A stretch of 46,005 bases of DNA from CALMFQ01 sp964495595 (GCA_964495595.1 CAZBWH010000019.1:1-46005); one strand, 5' to 3'. Positions 24,356 to 33,074 are shown, numbered from the stretch's first letter. Numbers and translations: made by a program. The notes: generated from the letters alone by a model not told the origin.

Positions 24356-24604
24356 CTAACCGATTGACGCCAAATAAGCATCCAGCGCGGTAGCATCCAG
24401 ATGGTAATGACATATCTCGTCGTCACCAGCCAGCAAGACCGGAACCCGATCGTTGTAGCGCGATTCCAGCACCGGGTCAGCGTCGATATCGACAATGTCA
24501 ATCTCGAAGCTGGCCCGGCCCGGATGGGCATTCAACGCTGCCAGCATGGCATGGCACAACGAGCAATACTCTCTGAACAGCAGCGTCAGGCGCCGCTTAG
24601 TCAT
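24356..24604 (-). CDS. Glutaredoxin family protein (DUF836)
   Basis: An 82-residue thioredoxin-fold protein. The redox motif is CSLC in LLFREYCSLCHAMLAAL, followed by FEIDIVDIDADPVLESRYNDRVPVLL with the cis-proline of RVPVLL. The ATG at 24604 (MTKRRLTLL) is chosen since the fold begins there; it overlaps the mucD 3' end by eight bases. Such proteins are regularly found between mucD/degQ and lepA in betaproteobacteria. It likely shuttles electrons or handles disulfides; the partner is unknown. Confidence 0.87.
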   Translation of the reverse strand: MTKRRLTLLFREYCSLCHAMLAALNAHPGRASFEIDIVDIDADPVLESRYNDRVPVLLAGDDEICHYHLDATALDAYLASIG

Positions 24605-25988
24605 CGTTATCCTTGGCGATCTTGAATGGAATAAAACGATAGCCATCGGCACGACGCACACGTAGATTGATTACAGCACCTGACTTCGCCTCCTCGAACA
24701 ACTTGGCAAACTGGGCGTACGAGGTCAGGTTCTCGCTATTGAAACCGACAATGACATCCCCTTGGGCGATGCCGGAACGTGCCGCCCGACCATGCACAGC
24801 CTGCACAAGCAGTCCGTACTCAAGGCCCAGCGCCTTACGCTGCGCAGGATTCAATTCGGCAACAACCAGACCGATATTGCCAACATTACCGCCAGCCTTA
24901 CCGCGCCCCGGGCGGGCATTGGCTACCTGCTCGGGTGTCTCGCCGACAGTGACCACGACATCCTTGATGCTCTTGTTGCGCCAGACCTGAAGGGTGACCT
25001 TGCTTCCCGGCTTGGTTCCGCCCACCTGGCGAACCAGATCCACAGAACTGGTAACTGGCGACGAGTTGAACTTGAGCACAATATCAGAAGGCAACAATCC
25101 CGCCTTGTCGGCCGGGCCATCCTTTTCGACGGAGCTGATCAATGCACCTTGCTGCTTGGGCAGTCCAAACGACTCAGCTAGATCCTTGGTCATTTCCTGA
25201 ATATTGACCCCGATCCTGCCCCTCACTACCCTGCCGTTACTGCGCAGCTGGTCACTGACATCCAGCGCCACCTTGATCGGAATGGCCAGTGAAATCCCCA
25301 TGAATCCCCCAGTGCGGCTGATGATCTGGGAATTGATGCCGACAACCTCACCATTCAAGTTGAACAGCGGCCCGCCCGAATTGCCAGGATTGACCGCTGC
25401 ATCGGTCTGGATGAACGGAACATAGTTCTCCGAAGGCAAGGACCGCCCCTTGGCGCTGACGATACCGGCGGTTACCGAGTTTTCCAACCCCAATGGCGAA
25501 CCGATAGCAACGACCCACTCCCCCACCCGCAGCTTTTCAGAATCGCCAGTCCGTACGGTAGGCAAATTCTTTGCGTCGATCTTGATCAACGCTACATCGG
25601 TGCGCTGGTCAGTGCCGATCACCTTTGCTTTGAATTCACGTTGGTCAGTCAGCTTGACCAAGATTTCATCGGCATTACCCACGACATGAGTATTGGTCAG
25701 GATGTACCCATCCTGGCTGACAATGAAACCTGAACCAAGCGAATGGGTCTGATACTCCCTTGGCTGGTATTGCCGGGGGTTGAAACGGCGCAGCATTTCA
25801 GCAAAGGGGTCATCTTCCGACAAACCCGGAACGCCGGCATTGTTTACTACTGTTTGCGTGGTGCTGATGTTGACCACGGCAGCGCCTTCCTTCTCGACCA
25901 GCGCGGCAAAGTCTGGCAAGTCCCTGGCAGCCTGCGCCACATGGATGGATGCCAGCCAGAGCATTCCGGAAACCAATAGCTTTTTCAT
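24597..25988 (-). CDS. mucD: Periplasmic serine protease MucD (DegP/DegQ family)
   Basis: A 463-residue HtrA-type protease and chaperone that degrades misfolded periplasmic proteins and dampens the sigma-E response. Residues 1-20 are a signal peptide (ending VAQA). The catalytic triad is His101 (TNTHVVG), Asp131 (TDVALIKID) and Ser204 (NPGNSGGPLF). Two PDZ domains follow, starting near RGRIGVNIQEM and NVGNIGLVVAEL. A purine-rich AGAGGTG precedes the ATG. The 220 bases upstream (25989-26209) hold no gene. Position after rseB matches the algU-mucABCD-type locus. Confidence 0.95.
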   Translation of the reverse strand: MKKLLVSGMLWLASIHVAQAARDLPDFAALVEKEGAAVVNISTTQTVVNNAGVPGLSEDDPFAEMLRRFNPRQYQPREYQTHSLGSGFIVSQDGYILTNTHVVGNADEILVKLTDQREFKAKVIGTDQRTDVALIKIDAKNLPTVRTGDSEKLRVGEWVVAIGSPLGLENSVTAGIVSAKGRSLPSENYVPFIQTDAAVNPGNSGGPLFNLNGEVVGINSQIISRTGGFMGISLAIPIKVALDVSDQLRSNGRVVRGRIGVNIQEMTKDLAESFGLPKQQGALISSVEKDGPADKAGLLPSDIVLKFNSSPVTSSVDLVRQVGGTKPGSKVTLQVWRNKSIKDVVVTVGETPEQVANARPGRGKAGGNVGNIGLVVAELNPAQRKALGLEYGLLVQAVHGRAARSGIAQGDVIVGFNSENLTSYAQFAKLFEEAKSGAVINLRVRRADGYRFIPFKIAKDNDD

Positions 25989-26209
25989 CTACACCTCTTC
26001 GAGTAATCCGGCCAGCAGTCTGGCCAACACATTTTTCACGGCACCAGGCAGGCTGTCGGACTATAAACCGATCTGCTGCGCCAGAGGAAGAGACAGCCCA
26101 AATCCGCCCACTCTCTCGTTGCCTAGATCCAACGTGCGCCTGGAGAACGGCTGAATCCCTACTCGTTTTCCCACTCTGCTCGCGACGACCACGCAAATCT
26201 GACAGGCTG

Positions 26210-27283
26210 CTAGCGGCCCGCAACACGCGGCACAACCGAGCCGGCAATCGCCGTAACGGCCGCTGCTGGCACGTTACCCATCGCCACCACATTCATTTCC
26301 GGCGCACTGCGTGACACCATGTTGACTACACCCTGATTGATCAACACGCCAGTGTGGTTTGCCGGCCTCTTGACCGGCTCGTTGCTGGTTGAAACGCGAA
26401 CTGCCGGCAAGGCAACATCGGCGCCGCCTGGGGCGATCCTGGGCGCCGCATTTGGTTCGATGAACACGGACACCGCGCCCCAACCATCAGAGAGCCACAG
26501 GTGCACCACCTTGGTAGGCTCGGTACCGATGGCCACCCTGGTTTCGCGTACGACCTTATAGCCAGCCGGTAAGTTACGCATTTCCCACCCGGCAACCGCA
26601 TCAGGCTTCAGCTTTGTCCCTGAATCCAAACGCGGCTTTTCTGGCGTAAAGATATCGACCCTGTACGGGTAACGTGGCTTGAAGCTGCGGCGGTCGAAAC
26701 CATCCAGATTCAGCTCAGTGAACGCGAACTGCTCAATCACCTCATGGCGCGGACCAAGTGAGGCAATTTTCAGCAGCAAACCGGTGTTCTGATCAAAGCA
26801 GAGCTTATGGCCATACCTGAGACTGTCTTTGGGCTCAAGCAACAGGGCCTGGCACTCCATGCCGGCCACACGTTCGCCAGGCAGGCGTCGGACAGTGTAA
26901 TGAACGATGGAATCGGCCGAGTCATCGTTCAACACCGAGGGAAACATTTTCATCAGTGCATTACGCCTGACCTCGGCCGGGTTGGCCGGAGCTTCCGGAA
27001 GATAGCAACTAACCTGCCCGCTGGCACGAACCAGCTCCCGTGCGGCCCCTTCAAGCGGCTCACGACGCTCCAGCTCACCTTCGGCATCATTCAGGTGAGC
27101 AACCCGGAAGGTGGCAACCTCCGCACCATGCTGATGAAAATAAGTGCCGGAATAGGCCTGCTTGCGCGCAGCCGCAGCGACTTTCCTGATCACCGAGCCG
27201 GCTTCCGCCGACGTCAGTGCATCGGCAGCCAGGGCAAAATCGGCGGTCAGGCACAGTCCAATGACCAGAACTCGCAACCTCAT
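26210..27283 (-). CDS. rseB: Sigma-E regulator RseB/MucB
   Basis: A 357-residue periplasmic protein that binds RseA and shields it from cleavage, and senses mislocalised lipoproteins or LPS. A signal peptide covers residues 1-19 (MRLRVLVIGLCLTADFALA). The MucB/RseB N-domain has YSGTYFHQHGAEVATFRVAH and ERREPLEGA; the C-domain contains VVHLWLSDGWGAVSVFIEP. It begins five bases after rseA ends and precedes mucD. Length is typical for betaproteobacteria. A separate rseC gene is not seen here. Confidence 0.92.
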   Translation of the reverse strand: MRLRVLVIGLCLTADFALAADALTSAEAGSVIRKVAAAARKQAYSGTYFHQHGAEVATFRVAHLNDAEGELERREPLEGAARELVRASGQVSCYLPEAPANPAEVRRNALMKMFPSVLNDDSADSIVHYTVRRLPGERVAGMECQALLLEPKDSLRYGHKLCFDQNTGLLLKIASLGPRHEVIEQFAFTELNLDGFDRRSFKPRYPYRVDIFTPEKPRLDSGTKLKPDAVAGWEMRNLPAGYKVVRETRVAIGTEPTKVVHLWLSDGWGAVSVFIEPNAAPRIAPGGADVALPAVRVSTSNEPVKRPANHTGVLINQGVVNMVSRSAPEMNVVAMGNVPAAAVTAIAGSVVPRVAGR

Positions 27284-27287
27284 GAGA

Positions 27288-27791
27288 CTATTGCCCTAAG
27301 GTGTCGACAGCGACGGGCTGATACGAAGAAGCCTCCTGATGCATGGCCAGGAACTGCAACATCCGCTCATTTTCCGCCAGACGGGAAGCTGGCTGGGCCG
27401 GCGCAACGACAGCCGGGGCTCTGGCTACGACCGCACTGGCAGGCAGACTGCCGGACGGATTCACCTTGATGGCAAACCAGCCAATTGTCGCCACGGCAGC
27501 CACTGATGCAGCGGCGGAGAGCGCAACGAATCGCTTGCGGGCATGTTCCTTGCCCGCTACGGCATTGGCCGCAGCCGGTGCAAGAATGACCGGCTCGGCA
27601 GCCAGCGCATCGCGAAAACGCCCCATGAAATCAGGCCGCAATGCCATATCACCACGCAATGCGTCACCGATCAGAAACGCCAGCGAGACATCTTCAGCCC
27701 GCTGAACGGTTGCTTTGACATCCTGAAACACAGCCGTTCTTTCCGGCCCATCGAGTTCGCCATCAAGCCAGGCAGACAATCGCTCAGTCAT
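27288..27791 (-). CDS. rseA: Anti-sigma-E factor RseA
   Basis: A 167-residue single-pass membrane anti-sigma factor. The cytoplasmic domain MTERLSAWLDGELDGPERTAVF (shown only to its start here) binds sigma-E and contains DVSLAFLIGDALRGD; the transmembrane segment is about residues 88-106 (FVALSAAASVAAVATIGWFA), and an Ala/Pro-rich periplasmic tail follows, where site-1 cleavage and RseB binding take place. It starts three bases after rpoE ends. Sequence conservation of this family is low, so the call rests on domain layout and position. Confidence 0.9.
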   Translation of the reverse strand: MTERLSAWLDGELDGPERTAVFQDVKATVQRAEDVSLAFLIGDALRGDMALRPDFMGRFRDALAAEPVILAPAAANAVAGKEHARKRFVALSAAASVAAVATIGWFAIKVNPSGSLPASAVVARAPAVVAPAQPASRLAENERMLQFLAMHQEASSYQPVAVDTLGQ

Positions 27792-27794
27792 GTT

Positions 27795-28436
27795 TCACCA
27801 CCTCTTTTTGTTTCCTGCATCCAACAACGGGCGCAATTGCGCAGCAATTGCCTCACGTGCACGGAAGATCCTGGATCTCACCGTGCCGATCGGGCAGTCC
27901 ATCGCCGCAGCAATGTCGTCGTAGCTCAATCCTTCCAGTTCCCGCAGTGTAATGGCCACACGCAACTCTTCAGGCAGCTTGTCCATCACCAAATTGACCG
28001 TCTCGACAATCTGCCGGTTCATCAACTCGGATTCGGGTGTGTGGTAATCAGGTATCCGCTCATCCAGCTCAGGCCCCTCGTCCTCGAGAGAGCCGGCATC
28101 AAGACTCACCGGCATTCGTCTCCCCGTCGAAGCCAGATGGTTCTTTGCTGTGTTGATGCCGATACGGTACAGCCAGGTATAAAACGCGCTTTCACCCCGA
28201 AACGACGGCAATGCACGGTAGGCTTTGATAAACGCCTCCTGTGCAACGTCTTCCAGCTCCGCCGGGTCCCGAATGAAACGCGATAGCAACCGGCCAAGCT
28301 TGCGCTGGTATTTGGTAACCAGCAGCTCGAAGGCCCGCTTGTCACCCCGTTGCGCGNNNNNNNNNNCGAGGAGCTGCGTGAGACGCTCGGCTCCCCCGCG
28401 CTCGACCAACTGCTGGTCGATTTCACGCTCATTCAT
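27795..28436 (-). CDS. rpoE: RNA polymerase sigma-E factor, interrupted by assembly gap
   Basis: ECF sigma factor RpoE/AlgU, which directs transcription of the envelope stress regulon. Region 2 is intact (YQRKLGRLLSRFIRDPAE, DVAQEAFIKAYRALPSFRGE) and so is region 4 (LPEELRVAITLRELEGLSYDDIAAAM). The ATG at 28436 begins MNEREIDQQLVER, matching the family. Directly after VER the sequence carries ten unexpected codons and then ten N before AQRGDKRAFELL; relatives read VER-x-QRGDKRAF, so about 14 codons are extra. The gap and its edge are probably assembly error and the real protein should be near 199 residues. A sigma-E-like promoter precedes it at 28547-28574. Confidence 0.9.
   Translation of the reverse strand: MNEREIDQQLVERGGAERLTQLLXXXXAQRGDKRAFELLVTKYQRKLGRLLSRFIRDPAELEDVAQEAFIKAYRALPSFRGESAFYTWLYRIGINTAKNHLASTGRRMPVSLDAGSLEDEGPELDERIPDYHTPESELMNRQIVETVNLVMDKLPEELRVAITLRELEGLSYDDIAAAMDCPIGTVRSRIFRAREAIAAQLRPLLDAGNKKRW
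28357..28366. other. Assembly gap (10 N) inside rpoE
   Basis: Ten undetermined bases in the region-1/2 junction of rpoE. The sequence on the higher-coordinate side, about 28367-28397, has no counterpart in related sigma factors. Confidence 0.98.
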
Positions 28437-28546
28437 TAGATTGGCCCGCTCCATGCATCTTGAACACTGACCGGCGAACGTGCCGCCAGCCCGAAAAATC
28501 GCAGTATACGTATTCCGGCCAGCAGCAGGAACTGTGAAAGCAGAAA

Positions 28547-28574
28547 CAAAGACCGGCGATTTCAGCGAAAGTTC
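28547..28574 (-). promoter_or_regulatory. Putative sigma-E promoter of rpoE
   Basis: On the minus strand GAACTT (28574-28569), preceded by TGT, is followed after 16 bases by TCTTTG (28552-28547). The -35 matches the sigma-E consensus GAACTT fully; the -10 matches TCTGA in its first three bases. The spacing is the standard 16. It would start the message near 28541, giving a leader of about 105 bases, and fits the autoregulation known for rpoE. It lies in the 332-base space between rpoE and nadB, which also holds the nadB promoter. Confidence 0.55.
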
Positions 28575-28647
28575 ACATACCCAGCCAATATATTTGCAAT
28601 GGCGCATTCATCAGCCAAATCGAACCTGCCAGCGCAACTGACCTGGA

Positions 28648-28676
28648 TTTATGGAACCGGATCGCTCTGGTATAGT
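28648..28676 (+). promoter_or_regulatory. Putative extended -10 promoter of nadB
   Basis: TATAGT at 28671-28676 is preceded directly by TGG, an extended -10 arrangement; a weak -35 TTTATG sits 17 bases upstream (28648-28653). The predicted leader to the nadB ATG is about 85 bases. Confidence 0.45.
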
Positions 28677-28768
28677 ATGCCGGCGCTGCCGCTCTGATCC
28701 TCGCAGGCCGATGGACGCCGGATCGGGCCAGGCATCGCCTCTCCCTTGCATTCTGCCCGGACATTCAC

Positions 28769-30358
28769 ATGCTGACATTCGACGTACTGATCATCGGCAG
28801 CGGCCTTGCAGGCCAGACGCTAGCCTTGTTGCTGGCTGAGCGTCATTCAGTCGCACTGGTGACCAAGAAATCCCTGCTCGATGGCAGCAGCAATTGGGCA
28901 CAAGGCGGGATCGCCGCTGTACTCGATACGGCCGACTCGATTGCCGCACATATTGATGACACACTGGTTGCTGGCGCAGGGCTGTGCGACCCCACTGCGA
29001 CCCGATACATCGTTGAACACGCCAGGCCGGCCATTCAATGGCTGATTGATCAGGGTGTACCCTTTACCAAGGACACCAGCAGTGAAACCGGCTACCACCT
29101 TACCCGGGAGGGTGGACACAGCCACCGCCGGATCATCCATGCAGCCGATGCGACCGGAGAAGCCGTGATTACCACGCTGACGGCAAAGGTTCGTGCGCAT
29201 CCGAATATTCGGGTACTTGAGCAACACATAGCCATCGACCTGATCACCGACAGCAAACTGGGACGTGATGGCAACCGCTGTCGGGGCGCCTATGTATTGG
29301 ACCGGGAAACCGACAAGGTGCTGGCCATTAGTTCGAAACATACAGTATTGGCTACCGGTGGGGCTGGAAAGGTATATCTGTATACAACCAACCCGGACAT
29401 CGCAACAGGGGACGGTATCGCAATGGGCTGGCGAGCGGGTTGCCGGGTAGCCAATATGGAGTTCATCCAGTTTCATCCCACCTGCCTGTTTCATCCGCAC
29501 GCCAAATCCTTCCTGATTTCGGAAGCCGTGCGTGGAGAAGGTGGCATCCTGAAGCTGCCTGATGGCACCCGGTTCATGCCACAACACGACCCACGGGCCG
29601 AACTGGCCCCCCGCGACATCGTCGCCAGGGCAATTGATTTCGAGATGAAAAAACATGGTATTGACTGTGTGTACCTGGACATTTCCTACAAACCAGCCAG
29701 CTTCATCAAAGAACACTTTCCCAACATCCACACTCACTGCCTGAGCCTTGGCATCGACATGACACGCCAGCCGATTCCAGTCGTACCGGCCGCACATTAC
29801 ACCTGTGGCGGACTGGTCACCGATCTTCATGGAAAAACAGACCTGGACGGACTTTACGCCATCGGCGAGACCGCCTGCACCGGGCTGCATGGCGCCAACC
29901 GTCTGGCAAGCAACTCATTGCTCGAATGCGTCGCACTGGCGCGTGCCGCAGCGCAGCACATCCAGTCACATCCCGCCGAAGAAACAGGCTCGCTGCCCGA
30001 CTGGGATGCGAGCCGGGTCATCGACCCGGACGAAGAGATCGTCATCTCACACAACTGGGATGAATTACGCCGATTCATGTGGGACTATGTCGGAATCGTA
30101 CGCACCAACAAACGGCTACAGCGGGCCATGCACCGTATCGCGTTACTGAGCAGCGAAATTGATGACTTTTATCGCAACTTCCGGGTGAGCAACGACTTAA
30201 TTGAACTACGAAACCTGGTTCTCACCGCATCGTTGATCGTGCGTTCGGCCATGCTCAGGCACGAAAGCCGCGGCCTGCATTACAGCCGCGATTATCCGGA
30301 AACCTTGCCCCAGGCAGCGAGCACCATTCTCGACCCGCACCATCCGGGCCAGCAATAA
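28769..30358 (+). CDS. nadB: L-aspartate oxidase
   Basis: NadB oxidises L-aspartate to iminoaspartate using FAD, the first step of de novo NAD synthesis. The 529 residues start with the dinucleotide-binding GSGLAGQTLALLLAERHSV, then SNWAQGGIAAVLD, the HTREGGHS-type motif LTREGGHSHRRIIHAAD, and the later HYTCGGLVTDLHGKT and GANRLASNSLLECVALA motifs. The C-terminal helical domain ends at RDYPETLPQAAST. It is divergent from rpoE, the same neighbourhood as in many proteobacteria. Quinolinate synthase (nadA) and nadC are not in this window. Confidence 0.96.
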   Translation: MLTFDVLIIGSGLAGQTLALLLAERHSVALVTKKSLLDGSSNWAQGGIAAVLDTADSIAAHIDDTLVAGAGLCDPTATRYIVEHARPAIQWLIDQGVPFTKDTSSETGYHLTREGGHSHRRIIHAADATGEAVITTLTAKVRAHPNIRVLEQHIAIDLITDSKLGRDGNRCRGAYVLDRETDKVLAISSKHTVLATGGAGKVYLYTTNPDIATGDGIAMGWRAGCRVANMEFIQFHPTCLFHPHAKSFLISEAVRGEGGILKLPDGTRFMPQHDPRAELAPRDIVARAIDFEMKKHGIDCVYLDISYKPASFIKEHFPNIHTHCLSLGIDMTRQPIPVVPAAHYTCGGLVTDLHGKTDLDGLYAIGETACTGLHGANRLASNSLLECVALARAAAQHIQSHPAEETGSLPDWDASRVIDPDEEIVISHNWDELRRFMWDYVGIVRTNKRLQRAMHRIALLSSEIDDFYRNFRVSNDLIELRNLVLTASLIVRSAMLRHESRGLHYSRDYPETLPQAASTILDPHHPGQQ

Positions 30359-30798
30359 GAGAGCCTCCTTGCTGGCTCACCTTGTTGAGCGCCCCCCCCC
30401 AATGTCAGGATAGTTGCCGCGTCACCATATTGAAGTTCAGTTGATCCGCCGGCGCACTGCGCCGCCTGGTCAACGTTCGCACTTCCCGGCCAGCCCACCA
30501 TTCGCCGGGATGTTTTGCTATCGAATCGCGCTCTGCCATCGCTGCAAGCCTCTCTGGCATTGCCTCGCAGGCCGGCTGCAGACCAATACCAGAGCGGCTT
30601 GCAGGCCGGCAGGTTTTTGGAGTAATGGCCCGCTCACTTGGCTGCAACACCGCAGCACCGTTACCAATCACTCTATTGCCAGCGACAGCCGTCGCGCTAT
30701 CGCCCTGAGTGGCGCTTGCAGCAAACGCTACTCCTCATGGGATCTTGCCGGCTTTCCTCGTGGTTGCCCCCAGTATTCTAATCGTGTGCAGGCGGAAA
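30359..30798. other. 440-base intergenic region without a convincing gene
   Basis: Between nadB and the YgfX-like gene. It holds a run of nine C (30392-30400) and two copies of GCAGGCCGGC (30568-30577 and 30601-30610). GCCGGCTGCA at 30571-30580 can pair, with one bulged base, with 30600-30610, followed by AGGTTTTT; this may be a weak plus-strand terminator for nadB. Reading frames on both strands look non-coding. Confidence 0.5.
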
Positions 30799-31230
30799 CT
30801 ATCTTGGCAGAGGGGCGAAATGCCAGCGCAGCATGACGAGTAACTTGCGATAATCGCTGGCGGCAATGCTGTCAGGCAGGATCACCACGACACATCCCGG
30901 GCCGCCATTCTGTGGCGCGAGGTGCAGGATGACCCACCAACGAGTGGCGCGACTGGCTTTGGACAGATGCATGTCTTGCCAGTCTCCGGCAACCTTCATG
31001 CGTATCCCAGATGCCAGTGAGAGCTCCAGTTCGATGCGCTGACGGCCTGACCAATGCCACCAGATCGCGGCCAGCAGCAAAAGGCAGGTGCCCCCTTGCA
31101 CCCAGCCCGGCAGCGGCGCATTCGAGACCCCGGCTGCCGCTAGTCCGGCCATGCCTATGACTACGCCCTGCCCGATCAGCGAATGGCCGGGGTGCAGCCG
31201 TAATGGGGGCCAATTTGCCCGAGTAGCCAT
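30799..31230 (-). CDS. YgfX-like small inner-membrane protein
   Basis: A 143-residue protein with two close transmembrane helices (about 17-34 and 41-58) and a soluble C-domain ending VVILPDSIAASDYRKLLVMLRW, the pattern of the YgfX/CptA family. E. coli YgfX is a membrane protein described as an SdhE-associated toxin affecting cytoskeletal proteins. The ATG at 31230 is favoured because GGAG lies five bases before it; a TTG at 31260 overlapping the fliR stop is also possible. It is the last gene of the fliKLMNOPQR run. No sdhE-like partner is next to it. The family call rests on topology and the C-terminal motif. Confidence 0.7.
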   Translation of the reverse strand: MATRANWPPLRLHPGHSLIGQGVVIGMAGLAAAGVSNAPLPGWVQGGTCLLLLAAIWWHWSGRQRIELELSLASGIRMKVAGDWQDMHLSKASRATRWWVILHLAPQNGGPGCVVVILPDSIAASDYRKLLVMLRWHFAPLPR

Positions 31231-31256
31231 GCTGGCTCCGTTTTTACGTGGCGTGA

Positions 31257-32042
31257 TCAACCAGCCAGCCCTGTCAGTAATCGGTGCAACATTTCGGCAT
31301 TGCCATTGAATGCCTCGAAAAGCAATGGCACGTATTGCGGCAGACTGACATACATGACCAGCAGGCCGATTCCCACCGTAATCGGAAAGCCGATTGCAAA
31401 GATATTGAACTGCGGGGAGGCTCGGGTCATGACGCCAATAGCCAGATTGACAATCAGCAGGCTGGCCACTACGGGCATCGCCAACCTTAACCCAAGTACG
31501 AAAATCTGTGCGCCGGCTTCAGTGAGCTGCCGAAAACCGGCTGCCGCCAACGGAAACTTGTCAGGAGGCAACAACCGAAAGCTCTCTACCAAGGTGTGAA
31601 TGACCAGCAGATGGGCGTCCATTGCCAGAAAGACCAGCATGGTGAACAGGGAGGTGATCTGCGCCACCACGGGCACCTGGGTGCCGTGCTGAGGGTCGAA
31701 GAACATCGCAAAGCCCAGCCCCATCTGCATGCCGGAGAAATTGCCGGCCATTTCCACGGCGGTGAACACTAGCCGCATCGAGAAGCCGATCGCGACTCCG
31801 ATCAGGAATTGGTTGAGCAGCACCAGCAACCCCAATGCTCCTGCCGGGTCAAGCGCAGGTGGCGCAGGAATCAGCGGCTGTACCAGCACAGCCAGCACAC
31901 CACCGAGGCCGATTTTTACCGGTGCGCTAATCGTCCGGCTGCCAAAGAATGGGTCTGTGGCCAAAACGCCCATGATGCGCACAAATGGCCAGCCATAGCT
32001 GATCAGCACGGCATACCACTGTGCAATCGAGATGGAAATCAT
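31257..32042 (-). CDS. fliR: Flagellar export apparatus protein FliR
   Basis: FliR is an inner-membrane part of the FliPQR export gate of the flagellar type III system. The 261 residues are mostly hydrophobic helices, with family stretches FVRIMGVLATDPFFGSRTI, EMAGNFSGMQMGLGFAMFFDP and RASPQFNIFAIGFPITVG. It starts seven bases after fliQ ends. Its stop codon may overlap the alternative TTG start of the YgfX-like gene. Length and sequence are complete. Confidence 0.95.
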   Translation of the reverse strand: MISISIAQWYAVLISYGWPFVRIMGVLATDPFFGSRTISAPVKIGLGGVLAVLVQPLIPAPPALDPAGALGLLVLLNQFLIGVAIGFSMRLVFTAVEMAGNFSGMQMGLGFAMFFDPQHGTQVPVVAQITSLFTMLVFLAMDAHLLVIHTLVESFRLLPPDKFPLAAAGFRQLTEAGAQIFVLGLRLAMPVVASLLIVNLAIGVMTRASPQFNIFAIGFPITVGIGLLVMYVSLPQYVPLLFEAFNGNAEMLHRLLTGLAG

Positions 32043-32049
32043 CCCGGAT

Positions 32050-32319
32050 TCAACCGATCAGCGACGGGATGCTGGAATAGAGCCGGATGATGTAGTCCAT
32101 CATGGTTGCAGTCATCCAGGGCCCCGCAACGACCATAACCACGACCATGGCCAGTAGCTTGGGAATGAAAGACAGGGTCATTTCATTGATCTGTGTTGCT
32201 GTCTGGAAAATGCTGACGATCAGGCCGACGATCAACGCGACCAGCAACATCGGTGCCGAAACCAGCACAGTGACTTCAATGGCTCGCTGCACAATGGTTA
32301 CAACCATTTCCGGCGTCAT
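32050..32319 (-). CDS. fliQ: Flagellar export apparatus protein FliQ
   Basis: An 89-residue two-helix membrane protein of the flagellar export gate. MTPEMVVTIVQRAIEVTVLV begins the first helix hairpin; the family motif IVSIFQTATQINEMTLSFIPK connects to the second helix. It lies between fliP (14 bases upstream) and fliR (seven bases downstream), the universal fliPQR order. Confidence 0.96.
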   Translation of the reverse strand: MTPEMVVTIVQRAIEVTVLVSAPMLLVALIVGLIVSIFQTATQINEMTLSFIPKLLAMVVVMVVAGPWMTATMMDYIIRLYSSIPSLIG

Positions 32320-32333
32320 GTCATGCTCCGTAT

Positions 32334-33074
32334 CTACACGTAGAAGCTCTGGACCAGTGACGCAATCAACAGCGTCCAGCCATCAACCAGAACGAACAGG
32401 ATCAGTTTGAACGGCAAACTGATGATTACCGGTGACACCATCATCATCCCCATCGACATCAAGACACTGGCTACCACCATGTCGACAATCAGGAACGGCA
32501 GAAAAACCAGGAAGCCGATCTGGAAAGCGGTTTTGAGTTCACTGGTAACATACGCCGGAATCAGTGTCCGCAGGCTGACATCCTCCGGCCCGTTAGGCTT
32601 GGGTGCGTTGGCAATTTCGACAAACAATGCCAAGTCCTTCTGCCGGGTCTGTTTGAGCATGAACTGCTTCAGCGGGATAGCCCCTTTGTCCAGCGCCTCG
32701 TTGAAACTCATTTTGTCCTGCGAAAATGGCAGGTAGGCATCGACGTAAATTTTGTCCAGCACCGGCGCCATGACAAACAGGGTCAGAAACAAGGACAAGC
32801 CGACGATCACCTGATTGGGGGGCGATGTCGCCGTGCCAAGCGCCTGGCGCAGCAGGGACAGAACGATCACGATCCGGGTAAAGGATGTCATCAACAACAA
32901 CATCGCTGGCAAAAAAGTCAGTGATGTCATCAGTAACAACGTCTGAATGGTCAGCGTGTAGGTGGTTCCCCCGCCTGCACCGGCCGAGGCAGTCAAGGCA
33001 GGCAGCCCATCGGCCGCCAGAGCGAGCGGCATCCCGCCGAACAGAGCAAACAAAACAACAACAAGCAGGCGCAT
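32334..33074 (-). CDS. fliP: Flagellar export apparatus protein FliP
   Basis: FliP forms the core pentamer of the export gate. The ATG at 33074 gives 246 residues beginning with a signal-peptide-like segment (MRLLVVVLFALFGGMPLALA), as in other FliP proteins; the open frame upstream overlaps fliO and is not coding. Family motifs are TFLPAMLLLMTSFTRIVIVL, LRQALGTATSPPNQVIVGL, FMLKQTRQKDLALF and IPAYVTSELKTAFQIGF. It lies 19 bases after fliO. Confidence 0.96.
   Translation of the reverse strand: MRLLVVVLFALFGGMPLALAADGLPALTASAGAGGGTTYTLTIQTLLLMTSLTFLPAMLLLMTSFTRIVIVLSLLRQALGTATSPPNQVIVGLSLFLTLFVMAPVLDKIYVDAYLPFSQDKMSFNEALDKGAIPLKQFMLKQTRQKDLALFVEIANAPKPNGPEDVSLRTLIPAYVTSELKTAFQIGFLVFLPFLIVDMVVASVLMSMGMMMVSPVIISLPFKLILFVLVDGWTLLIASLVQSFYV

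Noticed and set aside
28847..29890. 347-codon minus-strand frame within nadB
   Set aside because: Antisense to a fully conserved L-aspartate oxidase; no start signal or recognised motif.
30405..30671. 88-codon minus-strand frame between nadB and the YgfX-like gene
   Set aside because: No ribosome-binding site or domain, and it runs through the GCCGGC repeats; coding character is poor.
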